Notes under the pieces: generated by a model
Databases searched by the model: none
What the model was told of the DNA's origin: nothing
What the model saw: the letters and a program-made list of their open reading frames with translations, nothing else
Source of the DNA: a virus
Virus record (IMG/VR): IMGVR_UViG_3300009184_000246
Span: 1-21,745 of that record
Length of the DNA: 21,745 nt
Reading direction: 5' to 3' (one strand)
In this document: positions 14,724 through 19,997 of the stretch, in pieces
Position numbering within the stretch: the first letter of the stretch is position 1
Layout of the letters: the number at the start of each line of letters is the position of its first letter
Position numbers and translations under genes: made by a program

Positions 14724-15077
14724 ATGAGGCTAAATTCAGAGGTTGTCAAAAACCTATACGCTTCGCTATATTGCTGCTATCCATTTACTAAATGGAAGAT
14801 GCCACTACCTGAAGAAATTGAGTTTGTAGTTACATCCGACCCAGAAACAATGGGAACGTACCTTCTAGATGATGGAGGTGACTACGAGCATACAGTTACT
14901 ATCTCATCCGCCCGTTGCGGTCATTATTACACTGTTATTACTACATTGGCGCATGAGATGGTTCACATGAGCTTTCATCGCCAAAAAGGCGATAAATGGA
15001 TGTTGCATGGCAAACCCTTTAGAACCCGTTGCTTGATGGTAGCCCATGAACTTGGTTTAGATGGTCTAGAATTATGA
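14724..15077 (+). CDS. SprT-like zinc metallopeptidase
   Basis: 117 residues from the ATG at 14724 (an in-frame ATG at 14703, overlapping the previous gene, is possible but has AGAGG directly against it). It contains LAHEMVHMSFH (H77-E78 ... H81) with H95 in MLHGKPFR, the zinc-binding layout of SprT-like proteases, plus a short N-terminal alpha/beta part (FVVTSDPETMG). SprT-domain proteins such as SPRTN cut proteins crosslinked to DNA; in phages the role is not settled. It is the last gene of the rightward late block. The convergent leftward operon ends 250 bases beyond its stop. Confidence 0.82.
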   Translation: MRLNSEVVKNLYASLYCCYPFTKWKMPLPEEIEFVVTSDPETMGTYLLDDGGDYEHTVTISSARCGHYYTVITTLAHEMVHMSFHRQKGDKWMLHGKPFRTRCLMVAHELGLDGLEL

Positions 15078-15079
15078 CG

Positions 15080-15168
15080 GGGCGTTAAGCCGACGTTGTA
15101 GGATGCAGTAAGTGGGTAATTTTTCGGCTTTCTCGCCCATTTGTAGCAACTGCCAAATACAGCCCTAC
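15080..15168 (+). ncRNA. Candidate structured RNA or 3' end element
   Basis: Immediately after the SprT-like stop there is a 12-bp long-range stem in two helices: GGGCG (15080-15084) with CGCCC (15134-15138), and AAGCCGA (15087-15093) with TCGGCTT (15124-15130), separated only by TT/TCT. The 30-base loop holds GTAGG (15098-15102) and GCAGT (15105-15109), which can pair with downstream CCTAC (15164-15168) and ACTGC (15149-15153), giving a pseudoknot-like topology. No T run follows, so a classic intrinsic terminator is unlikely. It may be a 3' stabiliser, a Rho-related end or a small RNA. Pairings are seen; the role is inference. Confidence 0.4.
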
Positions 15169-15186
15169 TACCTATAAGTACCAATT

Positions 15187-15239
15187 TGCTATACATATTG
15201 ATACCTATGTGTACATTTATTGACAAAAAGTATACATAT
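15187..15239. promoter_or_regulatory. Repeated TATACATAT boxes in the convergent intergenic region
   Basis: TATACATAT occurs at 15190-15198 and 15231-15239, 41 bases apart, each followed within about 12 bases by ACCTAT. The first copy forms an extended -10-like TG-C-TATACA (15187-15195). A perfect TTGACA lies between the copies (15220-15225), but no good -10 sits at the right distance. The set could be a promoter or an operator, though any + strand transcript would run antisense to the leftward operon. Nothing else of note is seen between 15169 and 15290. Confidence 0.25.
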
Positions 15240-15292
15240 CACCTATTTCAAAAACGCTTATAAGTGCATGAATTCTCAATAAAAAGTCATGC

Positions 15293-15313
15293 AAAAATAG
15301 GACATCGTTGTCC
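15293..15313 (-). terminator. Likely terminator of the leftward operon
   Basis: Read on the - strand, GGACA-ACGA-TGTCC (15313 to 15300) forms a 5-bp stem with a 4-base loop, followed by TA and five T (complement of the A run at 15293-15297). It lies 14 bases past the stop of the last leftward gene, the right place for the operon end, although the stem is short. Confidence 0.5.
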
Positions 15314-15326
15314 GATATTTGTATAC

Positions 15327-15473
15327 TTATTTAGTAGCCATCATATACAAGCCCACATTAGCGCCAGCATAGCAAGCGTAGCAAATACACATAGGCAAGT
15401 TACCTTTGATTCCTTGCTCGATGGCAATATACGCATAAATTACCCCAGTAACAATGATTAGCCAACTACTCAT
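15327..15473 (-). CDS. Small membrane protein, last gene of leftward operon
   Basis: 48 residues (MSSWLIIVTGVIYAYIAIEQ, then GIKGNLPMCICYACYAGANV and GLYMMATK). It has one clear membrane segment (residues 4-18) and a second hydrophobic Cys/Ala-rich one (about 26-44), separated by EQGIKGN. The pattern 'W.I..TG.IY.Y.A.EQ...GN......YA.YA.ANVGLY' is one I recognise from small proteins in many phage early regions, with no known function. The start overlaps the last 8 bases of the upstream gene, and a probable terminator follows. A competing + strand frame at 15264-15461 is less convincing. Confidence 0.72.
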   Translation of the reverse strand: MSSWLIIVTGVIYAYIAIEQGIKGNLPMCICYACYAGANVGLYMMATK

Positions 15474-15660
15474 TTGGCTCTATGTATTTTTCAAGACGTG
15501 CAATCCTTTGCGTATCAAAGCTACATAGCGTAGCGTAATACTCGGCGTGGGTCTTGTTCTCTAAGTAACTGCGTTTAGCAGACTCAAGCTCTTTTTTAGC
15601 AAGAACCATTGCTGCTGGTGGATTGACTAATAACATCCAAAATCTTTTTAAAGCGTTCAT
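15466..15660 (-). CDS. Small helical phage protein
   Basis: 64 residues with a hydrophobic/aromatic start (MNALKRFWMLLVNPPAAMVL) and a charged helical remainder (AKKELESAKRSYLENKTHAE) ending CSFDTQRIARLEKYIEPNE. The plan '...RFW....NPPA.....ELE.AKR..L......EY...L...D..RI.RLE.Y' is common in small phage proteins of unknown role. AAAGGAA lies 6 bases before its ATG. It overlaps the upstream zinc-ribbon-like gene by 65 bases in another frame, and the downstream membrane protein by 8. Confidence 0.75.
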   Translation of the reverse strand: MNALKRFWMLLVNPPAAMVLAKKELESAKRSYLENKTHAEYYATLCSFDTQRIARLEKYIEPNE

Positions 15661-15787
15661 TTTGATTCCTTTTCGTGGTGCAGTCTTGGCAAAACCATTT
15701 GTAAGTCAGACCGCCTGGGTTATTTACTGCGCTGCCAGTTGCATTATTTTTACGTTGTTGGCAGTTATTGCAAATTCTTAAAGTCAT
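15596..15787 (-). CDS. Small zinc-ribbon-like protein
   Basis: 63 residues with two Cys pairs, C6-N-N-C9 and C33-Q-D-C36, spaced like a zinc ribbon, in MTLRICNNCQQRKNNATGSA then YKWFCQDCTTKRNQ. The ATG overlaps the stop of the upstream secreted protein (ATGA), which supports it as a real gene even though its last 65 bases are shared with the next gene. It may bind nucleic acid or protein; function is not shown. Confidence 0.65.
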   Translation of the reverse strand: MTLRICNNCQQRKNNATGSAVNNPGGLTYKWFCQDCTTKRNQNERFKKILDVISQSTSSNGSC

Positions 15788-16092
15788 CGTCCAAATATCG
15801 AGTCATAAATAGGTGTCATAGATGATGGATTATAGACGGGCGTGGTATATACCATTGGTACTACCGGCGCTATTACAGTGCCTACAGACTGACCTTGTGG
15901 GCCATAGACATAGGTAGTATTGCCTGACTGCATGGCAGTGCCAGCAGATTGACCTTGTGGGCCATAAAAGTATTGCGTATTGCCTGACTGCATGACAGTT
16001 CCTAAACTTTGCCCTTGAGCGCCGTATAGGTACGTTGTTTGGGCAATAGCGCCGTTGCTAATTAACAAAAATGTTAATAAAGTCTTTTTCAT
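15784..16092 (-). CDS. Secreted protein with three 20-residue repeats
   Basis: 102 residues with a typical signal peptide (MKKTLLTFLLISNGAIA, probable cut before Q18). Three back-to-back 20-residue repeats follow at residues 19-38, 39-58 and 59-78, consensus T-x-Y-x-Y-G-P-Q-G-Q-S-x-G-T, with a M-Q-S-G-N linker in the first two. The C-terminal tail is Pro/Tyr-rich (VYTTPVYNPSSMTPIYDS). No membrane anchor or lipobox is seen, so it should reach the periplasm or beyond. Both ends overlap neighbours by ATGA. Its role in a DNA-metabolism operon is unclear; cell-surface change or superinfection exclusion are speculative options. Confidence 0.75.
   Translation of the reverse strand: MKKTLLTFLLISNGAIAQTTYLYGAQGQSLGTVMQSGNTQYFYGPQGQSAGTAMQSGNTTYVYGPQGQSVGTVIAPVVPMVYTTPVYNPSSMTPIYDSIFGR
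15859..16038 (-). repeat. Three tandem 60-bp coding repeats
   Basis: Three adjacent imperfect 60-bp units (16038-15979, 15978-15919, 15918-15859) encode the 20-residue repeats of the secreted protein. The block reading TGACCTTGTGGGCCATA on the + strand recurs nearly unchanged. Confidence 0.85.
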
Positions 16093-16298
16093 TTCAATCT
16101 CCTTGCGATTTCTCGCTCAATGTACCATTTTGCCTTGCGTAAATCTTCAATAGCGTCATGTTTTTCATCTGCCCGCCAAATGTACTTAACAGCGTTGCCA
16201 AGGCAAAAACTCATGTGTTCGGTTATCTGAATACATTCAACCCCTGACGGATGGCTGGTGTAATGTTTTGGATGGTTTACGGCATCAAAATCGCTCAT
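16089..16298 (-). CDS. DUF3310 family protein
   Basis: 69 residues matching the DUF3310 pattern common in phages: VNHPKHYTSHPSGVECIQIT (HPKHY at 9-13), then MSFCLGNAVKYIWRADEKHD and EDLRKAKWYIEREIA. The family is widespread in phage nucleotide and replication regions, often described as nucleotide-kinase-associated, with no firmly established reaction. It is short and appears to be the domain alone. Start and stop each overlap the neighbouring genes by ATGA. Confidence 0.88.
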   Translation of the reverse strand: MSDFDAVNHPKHYTSHPSGVECIQITEHMSFCLGNAVKYIWRADEKHDAIEDLRKAKWYIEREIARRLK

Positions 16299-16489
16299 GG
16301 GTTCTTTGCCTCCTTCAAGAGTTCAATACGTTCGCGTGATACACGCAATACGTTATAGCGCTGATGCAGGCGTTGTAATACAGACGCCCGCTTCTCGCCA
16401 AAGCGTTCTTGCTCTAACATTCCCCAAATATCAGCTTCGGTCATGTTACAGAGGACATCATTTAGCTGACGCCAACTTAGTTTGCTCAT
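16295..16489 (-). CDS. Small helical protein, leftward operon
   Basis: 64 residues (MSKLSWRQLNDVLCNMTEAD, then IWGMLEQERFGEKRASVLQR). The ATG at 16489 is preferred over an upstream in-frame TTG at 16495, since AAAGGAG lies 8 bases before the ATG and only 2 before the TTG. Charged, mostly helical; '...TE.....ML..E..G..R.S.L.RLHQRYN..R..RER..L' resembles short phage proteins of unknown function. It has no Cys pairs or membrane segment. The stop overlaps the DUF3310 start (ATGA). Confidence 0.75.
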   Translation of the reverse strand: MSKLSWRQLNDVLCNMTEADIWGMLEQERFGEKRASVLQRLHQRYNVLRVSRERIELLKEAKNP

Positions 16490-16631
16490 GTGCAATTCTC
16501 CTTTCCAATTCAGTAATGGTTTTCCCTAACTTAATAACCGCACGTTCTGCGGCGTTATAAGTCCTATGCCGAATAATGCTTTCGGCTTTAGCGGCTTTTA
16601 GTTTTGCTTTTAGAAGCTGCAAGCGTTTCAT
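16458..16631 (-). CDS. Small basic coiled-coil protein
   Basis: 57 residues (MKRLQLLKAKLKAAKAESII, then RHRTYNAAERAVIKLGKTIT and ELERRIAHEQTKLASAK). Lys/Arg-rich with leucine/isoleucine spacing of a coiled coil. It overlaps the upstream gene by 44 bases and the downstream gene by 32, so it is too short and too overlapped for many gene finders. Its length with no stop, its start and protein-like composition favour a real gene, and without it the operon would have a 98-base hole. No family recognised. Confidence 0.6.
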   Translation of the reverse strand: MKRLQLLKAKLKAAKAESIIRHRTYNAAERAVIKLGKTITELERRIAHEQTKLASAK

Positions 16632-16755
16632 TTATGACTTTCTCTTGTTGTACGATCACTTGTACAAGTTCTCGAATAATCGTAGCTATATTGGTATGCG
16701 GCGCATATTCGTCAATATCCTTGGCTAGTTTTAATGCTTCTTCAATTAATTTCAT
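16588..16755 (-). CDS. Small helical protein, leftward operon
   Basis: 55 residues (MKLIEEALKLAKDIDEYAPH, then TNIATIIRELVQVIVQQEKV). Amphipathic helix followed by a basic tail ending KSKTKSR. Its ATG overlaps the stop of the upstream Cys-rich gene (ATGA), matching the joining rule of the whole operon. No family is recognised; no Cys, signal or membrane segment. The last 44 bases overlap the next gene in another frame. Confidence 0.65.
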   Translation of the reverse strand: MKLIEEALKLAKDIDEYAPHTNIATIIRELVQVIVQQEKVINETLAASKSKTKSR

Positions 16756-16958
16756 TTAACACTCCCATTAAAAATTTGTGATTCAAGCGCATGGATACGC
16801 TCATTTAAACGCATAATTTCCTCTTGTTGATGGCGTATAGTTTCAGTTTCCTCAACTTTTAGCTTTCTTAACGGGCAATCTCGACCTTGATTGCAATCGC
16901 CATTACAGCAGTAGTCATCACGACCTTTTTCGTAGCCCTTGTTCCATTCTTCTCTCAT
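16752..16958 (-). CDS. Cys-rich and coiled-coil small protein
   Basis: 68 residues. The N-terminal half holds four Cys (C17, C18, C22, C28: DYCCNGDCNQGRDCPLRKL), which could bind a metal. The C-terminal half (EETETIRHQQEEIMRLNERI) is a coiled coil, likely for oligomerisation. The ATG overlaps the helicase stop (ATGA), so it may be translated together with the helicase and could be its partner (inference). No named family recognised. Confidence 0.72.
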   Translation of the reverse strand: MREEWNKGYEKGRDDYCCNGDCNQGRDCPLRKLKVEETETIRHQQEEIMRLNERIHALESQIFNGSVK

Positions 16959-18289
16959 CTCAACTCCTCAATCGCTATGTCAGAAATTGCTCGTTTATCT
17001 TTCAAGGCATCCCAAATTCGTAAATCAATTGTTTTATTGGTCAATAAAAGATAAACCCATACATCGTGCTTTTGACCGCTGCGGTGCAAACGGCCTACTG
17101 TCTGCTCGTACAATTCAAGGCTCCAGGGCAACGATACAAAGACCATCTTGCTACCGCCATGCTGAAGGTTTAAGCCATGCCCTGCACTCTTAGGGTGAAT
17201 CAATAGCAATTCAATCTTGCCGTCATTCCAACGCTCAATAGCCCTAGGGTCATTGATTGTTTGCGCGGTGGGATACCGACGCTTTAATTCAGCTAATTCT
17301 TCGATGTAGTTGTAAACAATAATTGTGTTGGCGCGTTGATTTTCTTGTAGCAACTCATCTAATAAGTCAAACTTGTGGTGCGAAAACCACAACGGCGTTT
17401 GGGTTACATTCATGCGCCCTGGCGTATTAGATGGTGTTGTTTCAGTCTGATAAATAAAACCTGACGCCATCTGTTGTAGCTTTCCGGTTACAACGGCTGC
17501 GCTAACTGCCGTAATTTCTTTATCTTGAAATTCAACAACGTAGTCTTTCTTCATCTTCTCGTATGGGGCGCGGTCTGTTAGCTCGCAACTTAACTCGACA
17601 ACATGGCACGGCGGCAACGTATTGGCGTATTCGCCAGCTTCTAAAACAAATGTAGCAGGTTTGATCTTTTCCATAACTTTTCCTAATGAGCCTACCCGAG
17701 GCTCCCACTCGCCAAAGTCTTTATTGACCAAGACAAAATACTGTTGCATAAACGCGCCTTTGGCACGTCCTAATAGATTCTGATCAACAATCTTGCATTG
17801 ACCAAAAACATCCTCTAAGCCATTGCTAGTAAAGCTACCAGTCAAACCCCAACGTATCTTGAATGGGTCTAACACTTTGGATAACGCTTTAAATCGTGCG
17901 CCTGATGGGTTCTTTAGCCTAGTTAGCTCGTCAAATACAATCCCATCAAAATCTAGGAATTGTTCTGATAACCATTGCAAGCTGTCATAGTTAACTACCA
18001 CCACGTTAGATTTACTACGCAACGCTTTAAGACGCTGGGCAGGCGTACCTACCGCAACACTTAGGGTTAACCCTGTAGCCCATTTAACTTGCTCTACAGG
18101 CCATACATCCGTACAGACGCGCTTAGGGGCAAGAACTAACCAACGCTTGACTAACCCTTGCTTGATGGCGTCTTGCATCGCTGTGAGCGTTATAGCCGTC
18201 TTGCCAGCGCCTACTGGCGCTAAGATCATGGCTCTGTCTTTCTCAAACAAAAAGTCAGCAGCCGTGTCTTGGTAATGGCGCAACTTCAT
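16955..18289 (-). CDS. SNF2-type superfamily 2 helicase/translocase
   Basis: 444 residues, a compact SF2 helicase of the SNF2-like phage group. The N-terminal half has a Q-motif-like YQDTAADFL, Walker A (APVGAGKTAIT, 24-34), the DEAD-box position as D120-E-L-T and motif III-like GLTGSFTSN. The C-terminal half has motif V (HPKSAGHGLNLQ, 365-376) and motif VI (YEQTVGRLHRSGQ, 394-406), including the arginine finger. Such proteins translocate on duplex DNA using ATP. It follows the methyltransferase and VRR-NUC nuclease in one operon; phage VRR-NUC and SNF2 helicase genes often lie together, suggesting joint replication or recombination work. ATGA overlaps on both sides. Confidence 0.9.
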   Translation of the reverse strand: MKLRHYQDTAADFLFEKDRAMILAPVGAGKTAITLTAMQDAIKQGLVKRWLVLAPKRVCTDVWPVEQVKWATGLTLSVAVGTPAQRLKALRSKSNVVVVNYDSLQWLSEQFLDFDGIVFDELTRLKNPSGARFKALSKVLDPFKIRWGLTGSFTSNGLEDVFGQCKIVDQNLLGRAKGAFMQQYFVLVNKDFGEWEPRVGSLGKVMEKIKPATFVLEAGEYANTLPPCHVVELSCELTDRAPYEKMKKDYVVEFQDKEITAVSAAVVTGKLQQMASGFIYQTETTPSNTPGRMNVTQTPLWFSHHKFDLLDELLQENQRANTIIVYNYIEELAELKRRYPTAQTINDPRAIERWNDGKIELLLIHPKSAGHGLNLQHGGSKMVFVSLPWSLELYEQTVGRLHRSGQKHDVWVYLLLTNKTIDLRIWDALKDKRAISDIAIEELR

Positions 18290-19635
18290 AGCAACTCATT
18301 CACTAAATCAATGCCATCGCCAATCCATTGCATACACGGCACCGCCATTGAGTTGCCAAGGGCTTTGTAACGTAAGCCGTCCGGTGCGGTGTCTTTTTTA
18401 CGCCACGGAATATCAGTAAAGCTATCAGGGAAGCCTTGCAACCGTTCACATTCAGTTGGGGTAAGCCTACGGACAGCCATTGAAGCGGCATAAATAGCCG
18501 CAACTTGGTTTGTTACTTCTGTTGATTGAGGGCTACGACTAGGGTCATTACTAGCGGTTAATGTTGGGGCTACAATATTTTGTGCAATAAATGTTTGAGC
18601 ATGATGTGATTGAACCGATGGACGCAACGCTTGTAAAGCAGGCGTAACAGTTAACGGCGTAGCGCTAAACGTATTGGCTTTAGCATCTTCACGTATTGAA
18701 TATGCAACAGCAACTTGGTTGTTCCCCATTTCAGCACGTAAAGTTGGGGACATTTCTTCACTAAATCTAGATGAATTTCCTTCTCGTTTAGCTATACCTG
18801 GCTCAAAACCATAAGCTACATTTTGAACAAAAGGTATATTGCCACCGCCTGTACCCCAACTGCTTGTTACTGTTTGGCATACATCACCCATTAATTTTAC
18901 TCTGCTATCTGATGGATGGTTTTCGTAAACAGTAGGTATTAATCTTCCTGTGTAAGCGTCTTGTCCGCTATAAGATCCGGGGTGGGTATCGGCACAGAGG
19001 GTTCCGACTGTTGTTTGTAAACCGTTGCTATCAAAGCCTTCTTCAATAATGGCGGGAGTTCTTTCCCCCTCGTTTCTGCTCGGCGCAAGATCCCGGCGCA
19101 AGCTAGAGCGCTCAAATAATACTGCGGCGGCAGGTCGCCAATCTCCAAGGTACCCGACAACAAAGACACGACGCCTGCGCTGTGCCACTCCACAGAATTG
19201 AGCGTCCAAAACTCGGTAGCTGAACCCATACCCGAGTTGAGCCACCGCCCCGAGGAAGGAACCAAAGTCCCGTCCGCCTGAGCTTGACAAGACACCTGGG
19301 ACATTTTCCCAGACAAACCAGTTCGGTCTAAAGTAGTCAAGCATTCCGCAATAGACGAGGGCCAAGTTACCACGCGGGTCATCCATTCCTTTCCGCAGTC
19401 CTGCAACTGAGAAGGATTGACAAGGGGTTCCGCCAACGAGGAGGTCGATTTTTCCATCTAAATTCCAATCTTTATATTTGGTCATATCACCAAAATTGGT
19501 GACATCGGGATAGTGATGCGCTAATACGGCTGATGGAAATGGCTCAATCTCAGAAAAACCCGCAGGCTTCCAACCTAAATCGTGCCAAGCCATCGTAGCA
19601 GCTTCGATACCGCTACAAACTGATAAATATCTCAT
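18286..19635 (-). CDS. C5-cytosine DNA methyltransferase
   Basis: 449 residues. Motif I is VCSGIEAATMAW (SAM binding), motif IV TPCQSFS with catalytic C72, motif VI WENVPG (E110), motif VIII QRRRRVF (152-158), and motifs IX-X end in KALGNSMAVP (425-433). The ~170 residues between motifs VIII and IX (about 200-385) form the target recognition region, which in this protein contains several short repeated-looking segments such as 'NNQVAVAYSI' and 'TNQVAAIY'. It would methylate cytosine in phage DNA to evade host restriction or to mark it for phage enzymes. No cognate restriction enzyme is obvious unless the adjacent VRR-NUC serves. ATGA overlaps join it to both neighbours. Confidence 0.93.
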   Translation of the reverse strand: MRYLSVCSGIEAATMAWHDLGWKPAGFSEIEPFPSAVLAHHYPDVTNFGDMTKYKDWNLDGKIDLLVGGTPCQSFSVAGLRKGMDDPRGNLALVYCGMLDYFRPNWFVWENVPGVLSSSGGRDFGSFLGAVAQLGYGFSYRVLDAQFCGVAQRRRRVFVVGYLGDWRPAAAVLFERSSLRRDLAPSRNEGERTPAIIEEGFDSNGLQTTVGTLCADTHPGSYSGQDAYTGRLIPTVYENHPSDSRVKLMGDVCQTVTSSWGTGGGNIPFVQNVAYGFEPGIAKREGNSSRFSEEMSPTLRAEMGNNQVAVAYSIREDAKANTFSATPLTVTPALQALRPSVQSHHAQTFIAQNIVAPTLTASNDPSRSPQSTEVTNQVAAIYAASMAVRRLTPTECERLQGFPDSFTDIPWRKKDTAPDGLRYKALGNSMAVPCMQWIGDGIDLVNELL

Positions 19636-19907
19636 ACGTTAGCCATCCAAGTGTCGATATGCTCTTTAGTCCATAAGCAAGCATAGTTTTGATTGAGTTG
19701 TTTAAGGTTACGGGCGTGGATGCCTTGTAGGGCAGACAGCTTGCCACCTGTAGTCTTTAGCTCAACAAACCATGTCTGCCCACTAGGTAAGCAAGCGATG
19801 CGGTCAGCTACTCCGCGTTGATTGGGGGATCTGAACTTGTAGGTAATGCCCCCAAGGGACATTACAGCCCAGACGAAGTATTTTTCAATTTCGGTTTCTT
19901 TTGTCAT
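19632..19907 (-). CDS. VRR-NUC domain nuclease
   Basis: 91 residues, a stand-alone VRR-NUC (PD-(D/E)XK type) domain. Visible core: GVADRIA with D35, WFVELKTTGGKLSALQ with E49-x-K51 and Q61. Phage VRR-NUC proteins act as structure-specific nucleases and often lie beside SNF2-type helicases, as here (with the methyltransferase between). First gene of the leftward operon. No ribosome site is seen before the ATG, and a -10-like box ends 6 bases before it, so the mRNA may be leaderless. The stop overlaps the methyltransferase start (ATGA). Confidence 0.9.
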   Translation of the reverse strand: MTKETEIEKYFVWAVMSLGGITYKFRSPNQRGVADRIACLPSGQTWFVELKTTGGKLSALQGIHARNLKQLNQNYACLWTKEHIDTWMANV

Positions 19908-19913
19908 GTGGCA

Positions 19914-19943
19914 AATATATCACAGTAAAAAAGTTTTGCACAA
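19914..19943 (-). promoter_or_regulatory. Leftward operon promoter with extended -10
   Basis: On the - strand, TTGTGC (19943-19938) as -35, an 18-base gap, then TG-A-TATATT as an extended -10 (TATATT at 19919-19914). The expected start lies at or within a base or two of the VRR-NUC ATG at 19907. Confidence 0.55.
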
Positions 19944-19964
19944 CATTTATTTTTCATGTATAGT
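19936..19964 (+). promoter_or_regulatory. Rightward promoter of the nuclease gene
   Basis: TTGCAC at 19936-19941 as -35, a 17-base gap, then TATAGT at 19959-19964 (five of six consensus positions). It gives a leader of about 25 bases with AAAGGAAA before the ATG at 19998. Its -35 box overlaps that of the leftward promoter in the near-palindrome TTGCACAA. Confidence 0.65.
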
Positions 19965-19997
19965 GGAATCTCAATCAACTAAAGTAAAGGAAACAAA

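Noticed and set aside
15080-15168. tRNA gene in the convergent gap
   Set aside because: No T-arm GGTTCRA sequence, no anticodon arm and the stem layout does not fit a cloverleaf.
14975-15226. 83-codon - strand frame over the SprT-like gene end
   Set aside because: Antisense to a clear zinc protease gene and across the structured gap, with no ribosome site.
15264-15461. 65-codon + strand frame in the convergent gap
   Set aside because: No ribosome site or family pattern; it overlaps the much more convincing - strand membrane protein at 15327-15473.
15859-16038. CRISPR-like array from the 60-bp repeats
   Set aside because: The repeats are directly adjacent, in frame and coding, with no unique spacers.
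18939-19457. 172-codon - strand frame inside the methyltransferase gene
   Set aside because: Shadow frame; the methyltransferase frame holds all catalytic motifs in order with no break.
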